NCBI GenBank assembly: GCA_041650255.1
Contig: JBAZLL010000002.1
Span: 72,654 to 136,653 of the forward strand
From: 1-14-0-10-45-29 sp041650255
GTDB taxonomy: Archaea > Micrarchaeota > Micrarchaeia > Anstonellales > Anstonellaceae
Length of the DNA stretch: 64,000 bases
Direction: 5' to 3'
Shown here: in pieces, positions 14,727-23,232 of the stretch
How the letters are laid out: each line of letters starts with the position of its first letter
How positions within the stretch are numbered: position 1 is the first letter of the stretch
Position numbers and translations under genes: made by a program
Notes under the pieces: generated by a model
Seen by the model: only the letters and a program-made list of their open reading frames with translations
What the model was told of the DNA's origin: nothing
Databases searched by the model: none

Positions 14727-16145
14727 ATGGGCAGGGTTATTCAGGTCAAGCCGGCATTATTCCTATTGTTTTTCCTCTGCACATTTACTCTCTCTTTTGC
14801 ATTTACCGTCGAACCAGTGGATTTGCTGGTTAATGTGTATGATGCAAACGGGCATGTCGTTCCCGATGTTCACATAATCGCCGAATACACCCAATTTGCA
14901 AATAACAGCATCTATGTCAACAATCTAAGCGGAACAACTGATATTGGCGGGCAATGGGAAACAACAATCAAATTCGCAGAAAATCTCACCCCGACCGAGT
15001 ACATTTCCCTCGAAGCGTATGCGCCTTATTGGTCATCCGGCATAATACGCGCGAGAATACCCTCAAGCGGGCAAAGAAAAGTTTTTGCAAATTTTACAAT
15101 TCCGTACGAATTTGAAACCTCCCGTGTGCAGGTTTTGGATTCGTCTTCAAAACCGCTAAAAGGGGCGAAAGTCCAGCTCATGAGCCCGATATTCATGGAG
15201 AAGGGAACCGGTTCAAACGGAATTGTTTTTCTAAGGTTTCCAAAAGGTCTTCCAATTAACGGATGGGTGGAATATTCCGGCTTAAAACAGGAGTTCAAAT
15301 TTTCTTCTCAGGAAAATCAATCTTCTCTGCCTTTGGTGACTATTCGAGTTCCGTTCAAAAATCCAAAACCAACCGATAGTCAGGGTCGTTTTAATTGGAC
15401 GGTGCAAATTTTTGATTCGAACATGAAGGCACTATCGTCGGTTCCATTCACTGTATCACAAAAAGATTATTCCTCAAAATATATTTCCGACTCGTACGGT
15501 TTTATTTTTTTCAACGATATTCCATATGCCGAGTTAAACTTGTCTTGGTTGCTTTACGATTATCCATACACTAAATCATTTGACGTATCCGCAAACCCGC
15601 CCGAGCGCATAGTCTCCGAACAATTACTGCAAATTCACCCGCCATCTGTAATCGGTTTGGGCGAATCTTGCTATCGCATCGAAATAAATATCACCGACCC
15701 CCGTGTCGGGGTATTAAAACAGGTTATCGCCCGGGCTGAAGATAACAACGAAACGCTTGCTCTCTCGCTTGACCAAAATCAGTCGTTCAACCAGACGCAA
15801 ATTACATTTTATCGCATTTTCTGCGTGTCCGACGACACCAACTTTGACATCGTGGCTTCAAGTCCCTACGAAAACGCATCTGTAAAAATCCGGCTTTTAA
15901 AAAGCAAATATGCCCCTCTTCCGCAAACAAGTGGTGTAGAAGAAGTGCCTGTTCCCCCCGAAGTTGTTGAAAGACTTGAAGAGGAGAAAAAGCTTGAGAT
16001 GATAGTCATTCTCATCGAAATTCTTGTGCTTCTTGCAGTCGTATATCTTATACTGCGGTTTAACAAGTCCGCACTATATTTCTTCCAGTCGATAATACGC
16101 TATCTTTATTCCAATCTTCAATCCGTATTTAAGAAAAAGCATTAA
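14727..16145 (+). CDS. Secreted, C-terminally membrane-anchored beta-sandwich protein
   Basis: 472 residues. A signal peptide (hydrophobic LFLLFFLCTFTLSFA near residue 12) is followed by several domains resembling carboxypeptidase-regulatory/transthyretin-like folds: VDLLVNVYDANGHVVPDVHI, VQVLDSSSKPLKGAKVQL, and WTVQIFDSNMKALSSVPF each show the D/S-x-x-G/K-x-P/L-x-x-A/V pattern. A C-terminal membrane helix (IVILIEILVLLAVVYLIL) and a basic tail finish it. Many Asn-x-Ser/Thr sites fit archaeal N-glycosylation. Probably exposed at the cell surface; no enzymatic motif is visible. Confidence 0.75.
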   Translation: MGRVIQVKPALFLLFFLCTFTLSFAFTVEPVDLLVNVYDANGHVVPDVHIIAEYTQFANNSIYVNNLSGTTDIGGQWETTIKFAENLTPTEYISLEAYAPYWSSGIIRARIPSSGQRKVFANFTIPYEFETSRVQVLDSSSKPLKGAKVQLMSPIFMEKGTGSNGIVFLRFPKGLPINGWVEYSGLKQEFKFSSQENQSSLPLVTIRVPFKNPKPTDSQGRFNWTVQIFDSNMKALSSVPFTVSQKDYSSKYISDSYGFIFFNDIPYAELNLSWLLYDYPYTKSFDVSANPPERIVSEQLLQIHPPSVIGLGESCYRIEINITDPRVGVLKQVIARAEDNNETLALSLDQNQSFNQTQITFYRIFCVSDDTNFDIVASSPYENASVKIRLLKSKYAPLPQTSGVEEVPVPPEVVERLEEEKKLEMIVILIEILVLLAVVYLILRFNKSALYFFQSIIRYLYSNLQSVFKKKH

Positions 16146-16180
16146 CTCGGCGTTCTCAAGCTGAAAAATCTGTAGAGATG

Positions 16181-16200
16181 GTATATACATTTATATATTT
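16181..16200 (+). promoter_or_regulatory. Promoter of the heat-shock operon
   Basis: GTATATACATTTATATATTT ends about 20 bases before the ATG of the regulator gene, at leaderless distance. It is the only convincing TATA region before the HTH-grpE-dnaK-dnaJ series, although AT-rich stretches also precede dnaK. Confidence 0.5.
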
Positions 16201-16220
16201 TCACCTGCGTAAGTGTAGAT

Positions 16221-16733
16221 ATGATATTAACACTAGTGCGAGTACGGCGTATGCCTTCATTGGTGCTTGTTCCACAAGATAGGCAGGACGAAGTAGGGCA
16301 ACTCTGCCATTCTCTGCAAATAGTTTCGCGCAGGGATTTGGATGGCACAGTTACCACCGTTATACGTGCAATGCTGACTTCTGCATGTGATGAACCGGTG
16401 GGAAGCAGTGAGCTTGCTTCAAAATTAAGAATCAACCGAGTCACAGTTATTCATCATTTGCAGCGGCTTGAACGCGCGGGAATAGTGCAAAAGCGCGAAC
16501 GAAAATACATGCTTGCGCCTCAAGGTTTTGGCGAGTTTGTAAAAAAAATGCACGAAGAAACCGAGCAAATGTTTGAACAGGCGCAAATGCTTGCCCAAAA
16601 GATTGACGAAGAATATTTTCCTGCGATTAGTTCCGGGGAAAAAAACGATACTTTTCAAAGATTAGATTCACAACCTCCAAATAAATCAAAAAAGAGGATT
16701 TCCAAAGTCGGCGAAAACAAGCGAAAAAGGTGA
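16221..16733 (+). CDS. Winged-helix transcriptional regulator heading the heat-shock operon
   Basis: 170 residues. Central winged-helix domain (about residues 45-100): VGSSELASKLRINRVTVIHHLQRLERAGIVQKRERKYMLAP, an ArsR/MarR-like arrangement. A helical region with HEETEQMFEQAQMLAQ and a Lys/Arg-rich tail follow. Its place directly before grpE-dnaK-dnaJ is where bacteria have hrcA, so it is a good candidate repressor of this operon, but it is not an HrcA homologue. The stop codon lies five bases before the grpE ATG, and the grpE ribosome binding site AGGTGAGG overlaps the end of this gene. Confidence 0.75.
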   Translation: MILTLVRVRRMPSLVLVPQDRQDEVGQLCHSLQIVSRRDLDGTVTTVIRAMLTSACDEPVGSSELASKLRINRVTVIHHLQRLERAGIVQKRERKYMLAPQGFGEFVKKMHEETEQMFEQAQMLAQKIDEEYFPAISSGEKNDTFQRLDSQPPNKSKKRISKVGENKRKR

Positions 16734-16738
16734 GGCAA

Positions 16739-17386
16739 ATGGGCGAAAACACAAACGACGATACCGGCAAAAACAAATGCCGCGGGAATGAAAAATGCAA
16801 ATGTAATTGTAATGAAAAAAACTGCAACTGTGAATGCACATGCAAAGACAGTCAAGACAAAAATTGTAATTGTGGGAATGAAAAATGCGAAGAATACAAA
16901 AACGACCTCAAGCGATTGGCTGCGGAATTTGATAATTACAAAAAGAGGGTTGAAAAAGAAAAACAACAAACTCGCATGGATGCGCAGGCAAACGCACTCG
17001 CGCCATTTTTGGATATGAATGATGCATTTGAAACCGCTCTTTTGCACATAAACAAAAAAAATGCAACCGGCGCAGATGCAAACGGTGTAAAAGTTTATGA
17101 AGACGGAATAAAACTTTTGCACAAAAAACTGCATTCAACTTTGCAGTCTTTTGGGGTAAAAGAAATCGCCTGCAAAGGAATTGCAAATCATCTGTATCAT
17201 GAGGTAATGCTTCAGGTTCCGGGGGAGCCTGCAGGTGAAATCGCGCAAATATTGCGCAAGGGATACACAATGGGAGATTATGTTCTTCGTCCGGCGCAAG
17301 TGAGCGTGTTTGCGGGAATATCAAAAGAGGAAAAATCCGCAGAAAACAAAACAGAAAAGTCCGGCGGTCAAAATGAGGAAAAATAA
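16739..17386 (+). CDS. grpE: GrpE nucleotide exchange factor with 11-Cys N-terminal tail
   Basis: 215 residues from the ATG at 16739, which has AGGTGAGG before it. From residue 51 on it is an ordinary GrpE: long helix EEYKNDLKRLAAEFDNYKKRV and beta domain GVKEIACKGIANHLYHEVML and VLRPAQVSVFAG. It releases ADP from DnaK. The unusual part is residues 14-50, which hold 11 cysteines (14, 20, 22, 24, 29, 31, 33, 35, 43, 45, 50) in KC/NC/EC/TC pairs with Lys/Asn/Glu between, like a small metallothionein. I know of no GrpE with such a tail. It sits between the regulator and dnaK. Confidence 0.93.
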   Translation: MGENTNDDTGKNKCRGNEKCKCNCNEKNCNCECTCKDSQDKNCNCGNEKCEEYKNDLKRLAAEFDNYKKRVEKEKQQTRMDAQANALAPFLDMNDAFETALLHINKKNATGADANGVKVYEDGIKLLHKKLHSTLQSFGVKEIACKGIANHLYHEVMLQVPGEPAGEIAQILRKGYTMGDYVLRPAQVSVFAGISKEEKSAENKTEKSGGQNEEK

Positions 17387-17460
17387 AATAATAAAATGAA
17401 AAAATAAAATATTGAAAAGAAAAAATAAATCGAAAAGTTATGTTTCTAGAGGTGTTATAT

Positions 17461-19350
17461 ATGACAAATGAAAAAATAATCGGAATAGATTTGGGCACAA
17501 GCAATTCGGCGGCAGCCGTATTGGAAGGTGGCAGACCTGTAATTATTCCTTCAGCTGAAGGCGCAAGCTTGTACGGAAAGGCATTTCCATCTTATGTTGC
17601 TTTTACAAAAGACGGGCAAAGGCTCGTCGGTGAGCCGGCAAGAAGGCAGGCAGTCTCAAATACGGATGGTACTGCTGCTGCATTCAAGCGCAAGATGGGT
17701 TCAAATTTCAAATTCAAATTGCAGGGCAAAGAATACAAGCCTCAGGAGCTTTCCGCAATGCTTTTGGCAAAAATAAAATCAGACGCAGAAAGTTTTCTTG
17801 GCGTGCCGATAAAAAAAGCGGTAATTACTGTTCCCGCATATTTTGACGACAATCAGAGACAGGCAACAAAAGACGCCGGAGAAATCGCCGGTCTTGAAGT
17901 TGTAAGGCTTGTAAATGAGCCGACTGCCGCATCAATGGCATATGGGCTTGACAAAGCGAAAGAAGACCAGCGCATTTTGGTGTTTGATTTGGGCGGTGGC
18001 ACACTTGACGTTACAATAATGGATTTCGGTGGCGGAGTGTTTGAGGTAAAATCAACTTCCGGAGACACCCAGCTTGGTGGCACGGATATGGACAACGCCA
18101 TTGTTGATTATCTTGTAGGCGTGTTTCTTCACGAGAGCGGAATAAATATTCAAAGCGACAAGATGGCAATGCAGAGAGTGCGCGAGGCGGCCGAAAAAGC
18201 AAAAATTGAGCTGTCCACAACACTTGAGTCCGATATCAATTTGCCATTTTTGTCCGCGAACAAGGAAGGTCCGAGGCATTTTACTCACAAATTAACGCGT
18301 GCAAAACTTGAGGAAATAATTGACCCGATTGTGCAACGCTGTTCACAGCCTGTGAAGAATGCGCTTGCGGATGCGAAAATGACTGCAAGCAATATTCACA
18401 AGGTTATTCTCGTCGGCGGTCCTACACGAATGCCAATCGTGCAAAAATTTGTGGAAGGAATGCTCGGCAAAAAAGTTGAGCGCGGTGTGGACCCAATGGA
18501 GTGTGTTGCTCTTGGTGCAGCGGTACAGGCAGGAGTTCTTGCAGGCGAAGTAAAAGATGTTCTTTTGCTTGATGTAACTCCGCTTTCTTTAGGAATTGAA
18601 ACACTGGGCGGGCTTTTCACAAAGCTTATTGAGCGAAATACAACTATTCCGGTGAAAAAATCGCAAGTGTTCTCAACTGCGGCAGACAATCAATCTTCCG
18701 TAGAAATCCGTGTTCTTCAAGGCGAGCGGGCAATGGCTGGCGACAATGTTGAGCTTGGGCGCTTCCAGCTTATCGGAATTCCGCCAGCATCGCGTGGAGT
18801 TCCTCAAATAGAAGTTGCATTTGACATAGATGCAAACGGAATTTTGCATGTATCCGCAACCGATAAGGGAACCGGAAAAGAGCAAAAAATGCGCATAACC
18901 GCTCCAAACAAAATGGATAAAACCGAAATTGAGAATAAAATGCGAGATGCCGAAAAGTATGCGGAAGAAGACAAAAAGAAGCGCGAGGAAGCAGAAACCC
19001 TAAACGAGGGAGAAATGACTCTTTACTCGACGGAGAAAACCCTTCAAGAGTTCGGCTCAAAAATTTCTTCGGAGCTAAAAGGTAAGATTGAGGAAAAACT
19101 CAAAGCGCTTAAAGATGCGTCTTCCAAAAAGGATGTATCAAAAGTAAAATCCGCACTTGATGAGCTCAAGCCTATTCTTTCTAAAATCGGGGAAGAAATA
19201 TACAAGCAAGGCGGTGCATCGGGCGCTCAACCAAATTCCTCAACAGGCGGAGCCGATGGCTCCTCCTCTTCTGCAGGAAATGATTCCGGTGCGGGTGCAG
19301 GTTCGGGCTCAAACGATGAGCCGATAGATGCGAACTTCAAGAAAAAATAA
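17461..19350 (+). CDS. dnaK: Hsp70 chaperone DnaK
   Basis: 629 residues from the ATG at 17461, preceded by GAGGTG. Nucleotide-binding motifs are GIDLGTSNSAAAV, VNEPTAASMAYG and VFDLGGGTLDVTI, with VILVGGPTRMP later, then linker DVLLLDVTPLSLGIET and the substrate domain. The C-terminal tail is a Gly/Ser-rich low-complexity stretch ending DANFKKK. DnaK is not universal in archaea and is generally regarded as acquired from bacteria; here the whole grpE-dnaK-dnaJ set came or stayed together. A frame extension to 17440 is less likely than 17461. Confidence 0.97.
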   Translation: MTNEKIIGIDLGTSNSAAAVLEGGRPVIIPSAEGASLYGKAFPSYVAFTKDGQRLVGEPARRQAVSNTDGTAAAFKRKMGSNFKFKLQGKEYKPQELSAMLLAKIKSDAESFLGVPIKKAVITVPAYFDDNQRQATKDAGEIAGLEVVRLVNEPTAASMAYGLDKAKEDQRILVFDLGGGTLDVTIMDFGGGVFEVKSTSGDTQLGGTDMDNAIVDYLVGVFLHESGINIQSDKMAMQRVREAAEKAKIELSTTLESDINLPFLSANKEGPRHFTHKLTRAKLEEIIDPIVQRCSQPVKNALADAKMTASNIHKVILVGGPTRMPIVQKFVEGMLGKKVERGVDPMECVALGAAVQAGVLAGEVKDVLLLDVTPLSLGIETLGGLFTKLIERNTTIPVKKSQVFSTAADNQSSVEIRVLQGERAMAGDNVELGRFQLIGIPPASRGVPQIEVAFDIDANGILHVSATDKGTGKEQKMRITAPNKMDKTEIENKMRDAEKYAEEDKKKREEAETLNEGEMTLYSTEKTLQEFGSKISSELKGKIEEKLKALKDASSKKDVSKVKSALDELKPILSKIGEEIYKQGGASGAQPNSSTGGADGSSSSAGNDSGAGAGSGSNDEPIDANFKKK

Positions 19351-19407
19351 AACGAAAAGCCAAAAGCAAAAATAATTTGAAAAACTCAAGGAACCGAGGT
19401 TAATTAA

Positions 19408-20532
19408 GTGCCAACCAAACGTGACTATTACGAAATATTGGGCGTTGCGCGAACCGCTCCAGTGGATGAAATAAAAAAAGCCTATCGAAAGCTTGCGCTT
19501 CAATTCCATCCGGACAAAAACAAGGATAGTGGAGCGGAAGACAAATTCAAGGAAATATCCGAAGCGTATGCCGCCCTCTCCGACCCGCAGAAAAGGGAAA
19601 TATACGACAAATACGGGCACGCAGGATTTGACCAGCGTTTCTCGGAAGAAGACATTTTCCGCGGGGCAAACTTTGAGGATATTTTCCGCTCAATGGGAAT
19701 GGAATATGGCGAGTCATCTTTTGGCGATTCAATCTTTGGGAATATATTTGGCTCAATGTTCGGTGCAGGTGCAAGAAGCGGGCGCGGCTCAAATTTGGCT
19801 GTGGAAATAGAAATATCACTGCATGACGCATACACCGGAACCGAGAAAACAATAAAACTTCAAAGAAATGCAGAATGCGAAAAGTGTTCCGGCACCGGAC
19901 TTGCCCCCGGCTCAAGAATGCAAAGATGCAGAACTTGCGGCGGGCAAGGACAAGTACAGCACGTGCAATCATTGGGCGGCTTCGGAAGATTTGCAACCGT
20001 CACAACCTGTCCAAAATGCAAAGGTGCGGGCGAATCTCCCGAAAAAGAATGTCCTTCATGCAACGGCGCACGCGCGCAAAGGCGGGAAGAAAAAATTGAT
20101 GTGCAGGTGCCCGCCGGAGTAAGCACCGGCTCAAGGCTTCGGCTTTCAGGGCTCGGTGAATGGGGCCCGCAGGGATATGGCGATTTATTCGTTATTCTAA
20201 ATGTTTCGCAAGACGAACGCTTTAAGCGCGAAGAAGATGATCTGTACACCGATGTAAAAATAAGTTTTGCAACTGCCGCTCTCGGCGGGAAAATTTCTGT
20301 TCAATCAATGTCTAATGTTAATGAAGTAGATGTTCCTGCGGGAACTCAATCACACACACTTTTGCGCCTTAAAGGAGAGGGTATGCCTCATGTGCACGGT
20401 TCGGGCAAAGGTGATTTATTTGTGCGCGTAATAATAGATGTACCAAAAAAACTCAGCGCCAAACAAAAAGAGCTTTTGCACGAGTTTGAGGGAAAGAGTG
20501 AAAAGACCGGCAAAGGATGGTTTGCACTCTAA
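19408..20532 (+). CDS. dnaJ: Hsp40 co-chaperone DnaJ
   Basis: 374 residues, starting at a GTG (PTKRDYYEILGV follows) with GAGGT upstream. The J domain has the HPD motif in LQFHPDKNKDS. A Gly/Phe-rich linker follows, then four zinc-binding repeats (CEKCSGTG, CRTCGGQG, CPKCKGAG, CPSCNGAR, the last lacking the final Gly) and the C-terminal client-binding domain. Full class A DnaJ. It stimulates the DnaK ATPase and delivers unfolded proteins. Last chaperone gene of the operon. Confidence 0.96.
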   Translation: MPTKRDYYEILGVARTAPVDEIKKAYRKLALQFHPDKNKDSGAEDKFKEISEAYAALSDPQKREIYDKYGHAGFDQRFSEEDIFRGANFEDIFRSMGMEYGESSFGDSIFGNIFGSMFGAGARSGRGSNLAVEIEISLHDAYTGTEKTIKLQRNAECEKCSGTGLAPGSRMQRCRTCGGQGQVQHVQSLGGFGRFATVTTCPKCKGAGESPEKECPSCNGARAQRREEKIDVQVPAGVSTGSRLRLSGLGEWGPQGYGDLFVILNVSQDERFKREEDDLYTDVKISFATAALGGKISVQSMSNVNEVDVPAGTQSHTLLRLKGEGMPHVHGSGKGDLFVRVIIDVPKKLSAKQKELLHEFEGKSEKTGKGWFAL

Positions 20533-20553
20533 GTATATTTGCAGGGTAATCAA

Positions 20554-21558
20554 ATGAAATTAAAACCAATTGACGAATGGATGGAAGAGAAAAATACTGC
20601 ATATTACAAATCTCCCTCCACGAAAATATATGATGACTTTTCCACTTATGCGCAATCCGAAAAAGGAATGCTTGCGCGGGCAAATGCGCAAGCTTTTTGC
20701 AAATGGGCATCGGAAAATAAAAAAAACAAATACAATATATTGGAAACCGGTGTCGGAAACGGGGCATTTGCCTATGCTTTTTTAGACGAGATAAGAAAAA
20801 TTGACGGCAAAAGCAAGGAAAAAATTCTCAACAAAATCAATTACACTTTGGCGGATTTTTCGGCCCCGATGCTTGAAAAAGCAAAACTTCAGAATGCGGC
20901 GTTTAAAAAATTCTGCAATATCAATGCAGTTTTATTTGATGCGTCTCTTTCAGACGCATTAAAATCCGGAGAGATTTCAGAGGATACAAAAAAGCTTGGC
21001 ACTTATGATTATATTCGATGCAACGAACTTTTCTCGGATTTGCCGGCTAAACTGTATGCAAATATTGATGGTGAAATATCACAAGTGCTTATGGATGACA
21101 AAATGCAGGCGGAGCTTGAGCCTCTTAGTTCCTCTTTGGATGATATTGAGGCAAAGATGATTCTCTCATTACCGGAAAATTATTTTATACCGATAAATCG
21201 CATCGCCGTAAATTCGTGTGCATTTTTCTCAAGTTTGCTCAATGAAAATGCCTGTATGGATGTATTTGATTATGGATTTTATTTCAATTCGGATTTTGTC
21301 ATCCCGCCAGATATGTGGAACATGTCAATCGTGCGCGAATACGGCGGGCAATGGACAATTGACTTGAATTTTATTTATCTGTCCTTAACCCTTTCCTCGC
21401 TTGGAAAAAATATCAAAATAGAGCGCCAGAAAGATTATGTGCAAAATGTTATTGGCAAAAAACTTTCCATTAGTGACGATTCGGGATTGGACTATGAAGA
21501 GACGGACGGGGAATTTGAGGAAGACGACTCATTCTATCATATGCAAATAAAAAATTAG
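20554..21558 (+). CDS. SAM-dependent methyltransferase, MidA/NDUFAF7-like
   Basis: 334 residues from the ATG at 20554. Motif I is NILETGVGNGAFAYAFLDEI (about residue 60), then DFSAPMLEKAKLQ with an acidic residue at the ribose position, and a later CNELFSDLPAKLY. This order resembles the MidA/NDUFAF7 protein-arginine methyltransferase family (IEIGxGxG...NExxDALP). Substrate not known. It begins 21 bases after dnaJ, so it may be read through from the chaperone operon. The C-terminal 25 residues are acidic. Confidence 0.65.
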   Translation: MKLKPIDEWMEEKNTAYYKSPSTKIYDDFSTYAQSEKGMLARANAQAFCKWASENKKNKYNILETGVGNGAFAYAFLDEIRKIDGKSKEKILNKINYTLADFSAPMLEKAKLQNAAFKKFCNINAVLFDASLSDALKSGEISEDTKKLGTYDYIRCNELFSDLPAKLYANIDGEISQVLMDDKMQAELEPLSSSLDDIEAKMILSLPENYFIPINRIAVNSCAFFSSLLNENACMDVFDYGFYFNSDFVIPPDMWNMSIVREYGGQWTIDLNFIYLSLTLSSLGKNIKIERQKDYVQNVIGKKLSISDDSGLDYEETDGEFEEDDSFYHMQIKN

Positions 21559-21632
21559 GGCTGAGAAATAAAAAATCCGAATTGGGAAATTCATACAATT
21601 TGGTTTATATTTCATCCCTTCATTCTCATTTT

Positions 21633-22634
21633 ATGGATATTTTCAAAAAATGCAATTGTGCCCTTCTCTTCAGCGATGATCCGTATAGTGGGGTGGATGC
21701 CAATTTTTACAAGCATTCAAATTGCGAAATTGATAATTCAATTCTTCTCTTATGCAATGGAAAAAAACTTCTTATTGCAAATAAAATGAATGAACGGGAG
21801 GCAAGGCAAAAATGCAAATTCGCGGTCAAATCCCTCTTTTCGCGCGATGTCCCCGCTTTTCTAAAAAAGAAAATATCAAAAACCGCGAAAATAGGACTGG
21901 ATTTCGAGGCAATCTCATCTGCAAGATATTTCAGGCTAAAAAAAATATTCGGTCCCCGCCTTGTGGATATAAGTGAAGAGCTTGAGCAGATGCGACTGCA
22001 AAAAACGCAAGAAGAAATATCAAATTTAAAAACGGCGGTAAAAATTGCAAAAACAATTCTGAACGGGCTTAAGCTCTCGCCTTCAATGAGCGAGCTTGAC
22101 GTGCAAAAATCACTTCACATCGCCTGCCTGCAAAAAGGCGTGGAGTTCTCTTTTCCTCCAATCATCGCATCCGGCAAAAACTCCGCAAATCCGCATCATA
22201 AGCCTTGTGCAAAAAAGCTCGGAAATGGTATCGTGCTAATTGATTTCGGGGTAAAATACAAAGGCTATTGCTCCGATTTGAGCCGGTGTTTCTTTTTGGG
22301 AGAATGCAAAAAAGAGAAAGAAAAATATGCACAGGCAAAGTTGATATTTTCAAAATTAGTAGATTCATTTTCGTCTGTTCGGACAATCGGGCAAGTTGCC
22401 CAAATCGGGGATATGGAATGCAAAAAACTTGGCTGGCCGCCGATGATTCATTCATTCGGGCACGGAATAGGGATCAAAGTGCACGATGCCCCCCCTTTAT
22501 ACTCAAAATCAAAGCAAATGATTTTGCCAAATATGGCTCTTGCAATAGAGCCTGGCTATTATTGCAATCAATTCGGGGTTCGTTTTGAAGACAATATCTT
22601 AATTGGAAAGAAAGGGGCAAAACTATTGCAGTAA
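21633..22634 (+). CDS. M24-family metallopeptidase (Xaa-Pro dipeptidase-like)
   Basis: 333 residues from the ATG at 21633; a TATA-like TTTATATTT 25-30 bases before it suggests a leaderless start. The pita-bread domain is recognised by VLIDFGVKYKGYCSDLSR (two Asp ligands), HSFGHGIGIKVHDAPP (His ligand), LAIEPGYY (Glu ligand) and FGVRFEDNILI (last Glu). All five metal ligands of M24 are there. The N-terminal creatinase-like half is short and diverged. Likely cleaves Xaa-Pro dipeptides or N-terminal residues in the cytoplasm. Confidence 0.85.
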   Translation: MDIFKKCNCALLFSDDPYSGVDANFYKHSNCEIDNSILLLCNGKKLLIANKMNEREARQKCKFAVKSLFSRDVPAFLKKKISKTAKIGLDFEAISSARYFRLKKIFGPRLVDISEELEQMRLQKTQEEISNLKTAVKIAKTILNGLKLSPSMSELDVQKSLHIACLQKGVEFSFPPIIASGKNSANPHHKPCAKKLGNGIVLIDFGVKYKGYCSDLSRCFFLGECKKEKEKYAQAKLIFSKLVDSFSSVRTIGQVAQIGDMECKKLGWPPMIHSFGHGIGIKVHDAPPLYSKSKQMILPNMALAIEPGYYCNQFGVRFEDNILIGKKGAKLLQ

Positions 22635-22730
22635 AATAGGCTAATCGCTCGTTTGTTTCTGATTTTTTCAAATTCAAGCCCTTTTTGCTTTTGTTTCTTC
22701 ACATGGTAAAAATGCGCCCGCTCATCAGAA

Positions 22731-22742
22731 TATATATAAATA
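22731..22742 (+). promoter_or_regulatory. TATA box before rps6e
   Basis: TATATATAAATA lies 65 bases before the rps6e ATG, implying a leader of about 40 bases that includes the GAGGT ribosome binding site. Confidence 0.6.
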
Positions 22743-22806
22743 CCCCTGCACATATGTTATTCAAGTATTTCTCTCTTAGAGTAATATCTACAACGAGGTT
22801 GAATTT

Positions 22807-23217
22807 ATGAAATTGGTTATTGGCGACCCGGCATCCGGGAAGTCTTATACTGCCGAAGTTCCAAAGGGAAGCGAAGGGCTTCTAATCGGAAAAAAGGTGG
22901 GTGACTCATTCGAGGCAGGCGCGTTTGGTGCGGCAGGTTACACGCTTAAAATTACTGGCGGCTCCGACATGTCGGGCTTTCCCATGCGCCACGATATCGA
23001 CGGTCCAAGAAGGGCAAAGGTTCTTTTGTCTCAAGGTCCGGGATTCAACTCAACGCAAAAAGGCGAGAGGCAAAGGCGCGTTGTAAGGGGAAAAATCATT
23101 TCAGATCAAATTGAACAGATTAATTGCAAAGTTGAAACAGCAGGCCCGAAACCTCTTAATGAACTTTTTGTGAAGAAAGAAGGAGAAGGAAAAAAGAAAG
23201 AGGAAGGCAAAAAGTAA
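22807..23217 (+). CDS. rps6e: Ribosomal protein S6e (eS6)
   Basis: 136 residues starting MKLVIGDPASGKSYTAEV, with GGSDMSGFPMRHDIDGPRRAKVLLS, the conserved core of archaeal S6e. The C-terminus is a Lys/Glu-rich tail (KKEGEGKKKEEGKK). GAGGTTGAATTTATG places a ribosome binding site before the start. It is followed after 15 bases by aIF2-gamma, a common archaeal pairing. Confidence 0.96.
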   Translation: MKLVIGDPASGKSYTAEVPKGSEGLLIGKKVGDSFEAGAFGAAGYTLKITGGSDMSGFPMRHDIDGPRRAKVLLSQGPGFNSTQKGERQRRVVRGKIISDQIEQINCKVETAGPKPLNELFVKKEGEGKKKEEGKK

Positions 23218-23232
23218 TGGGGTTTCATCACA

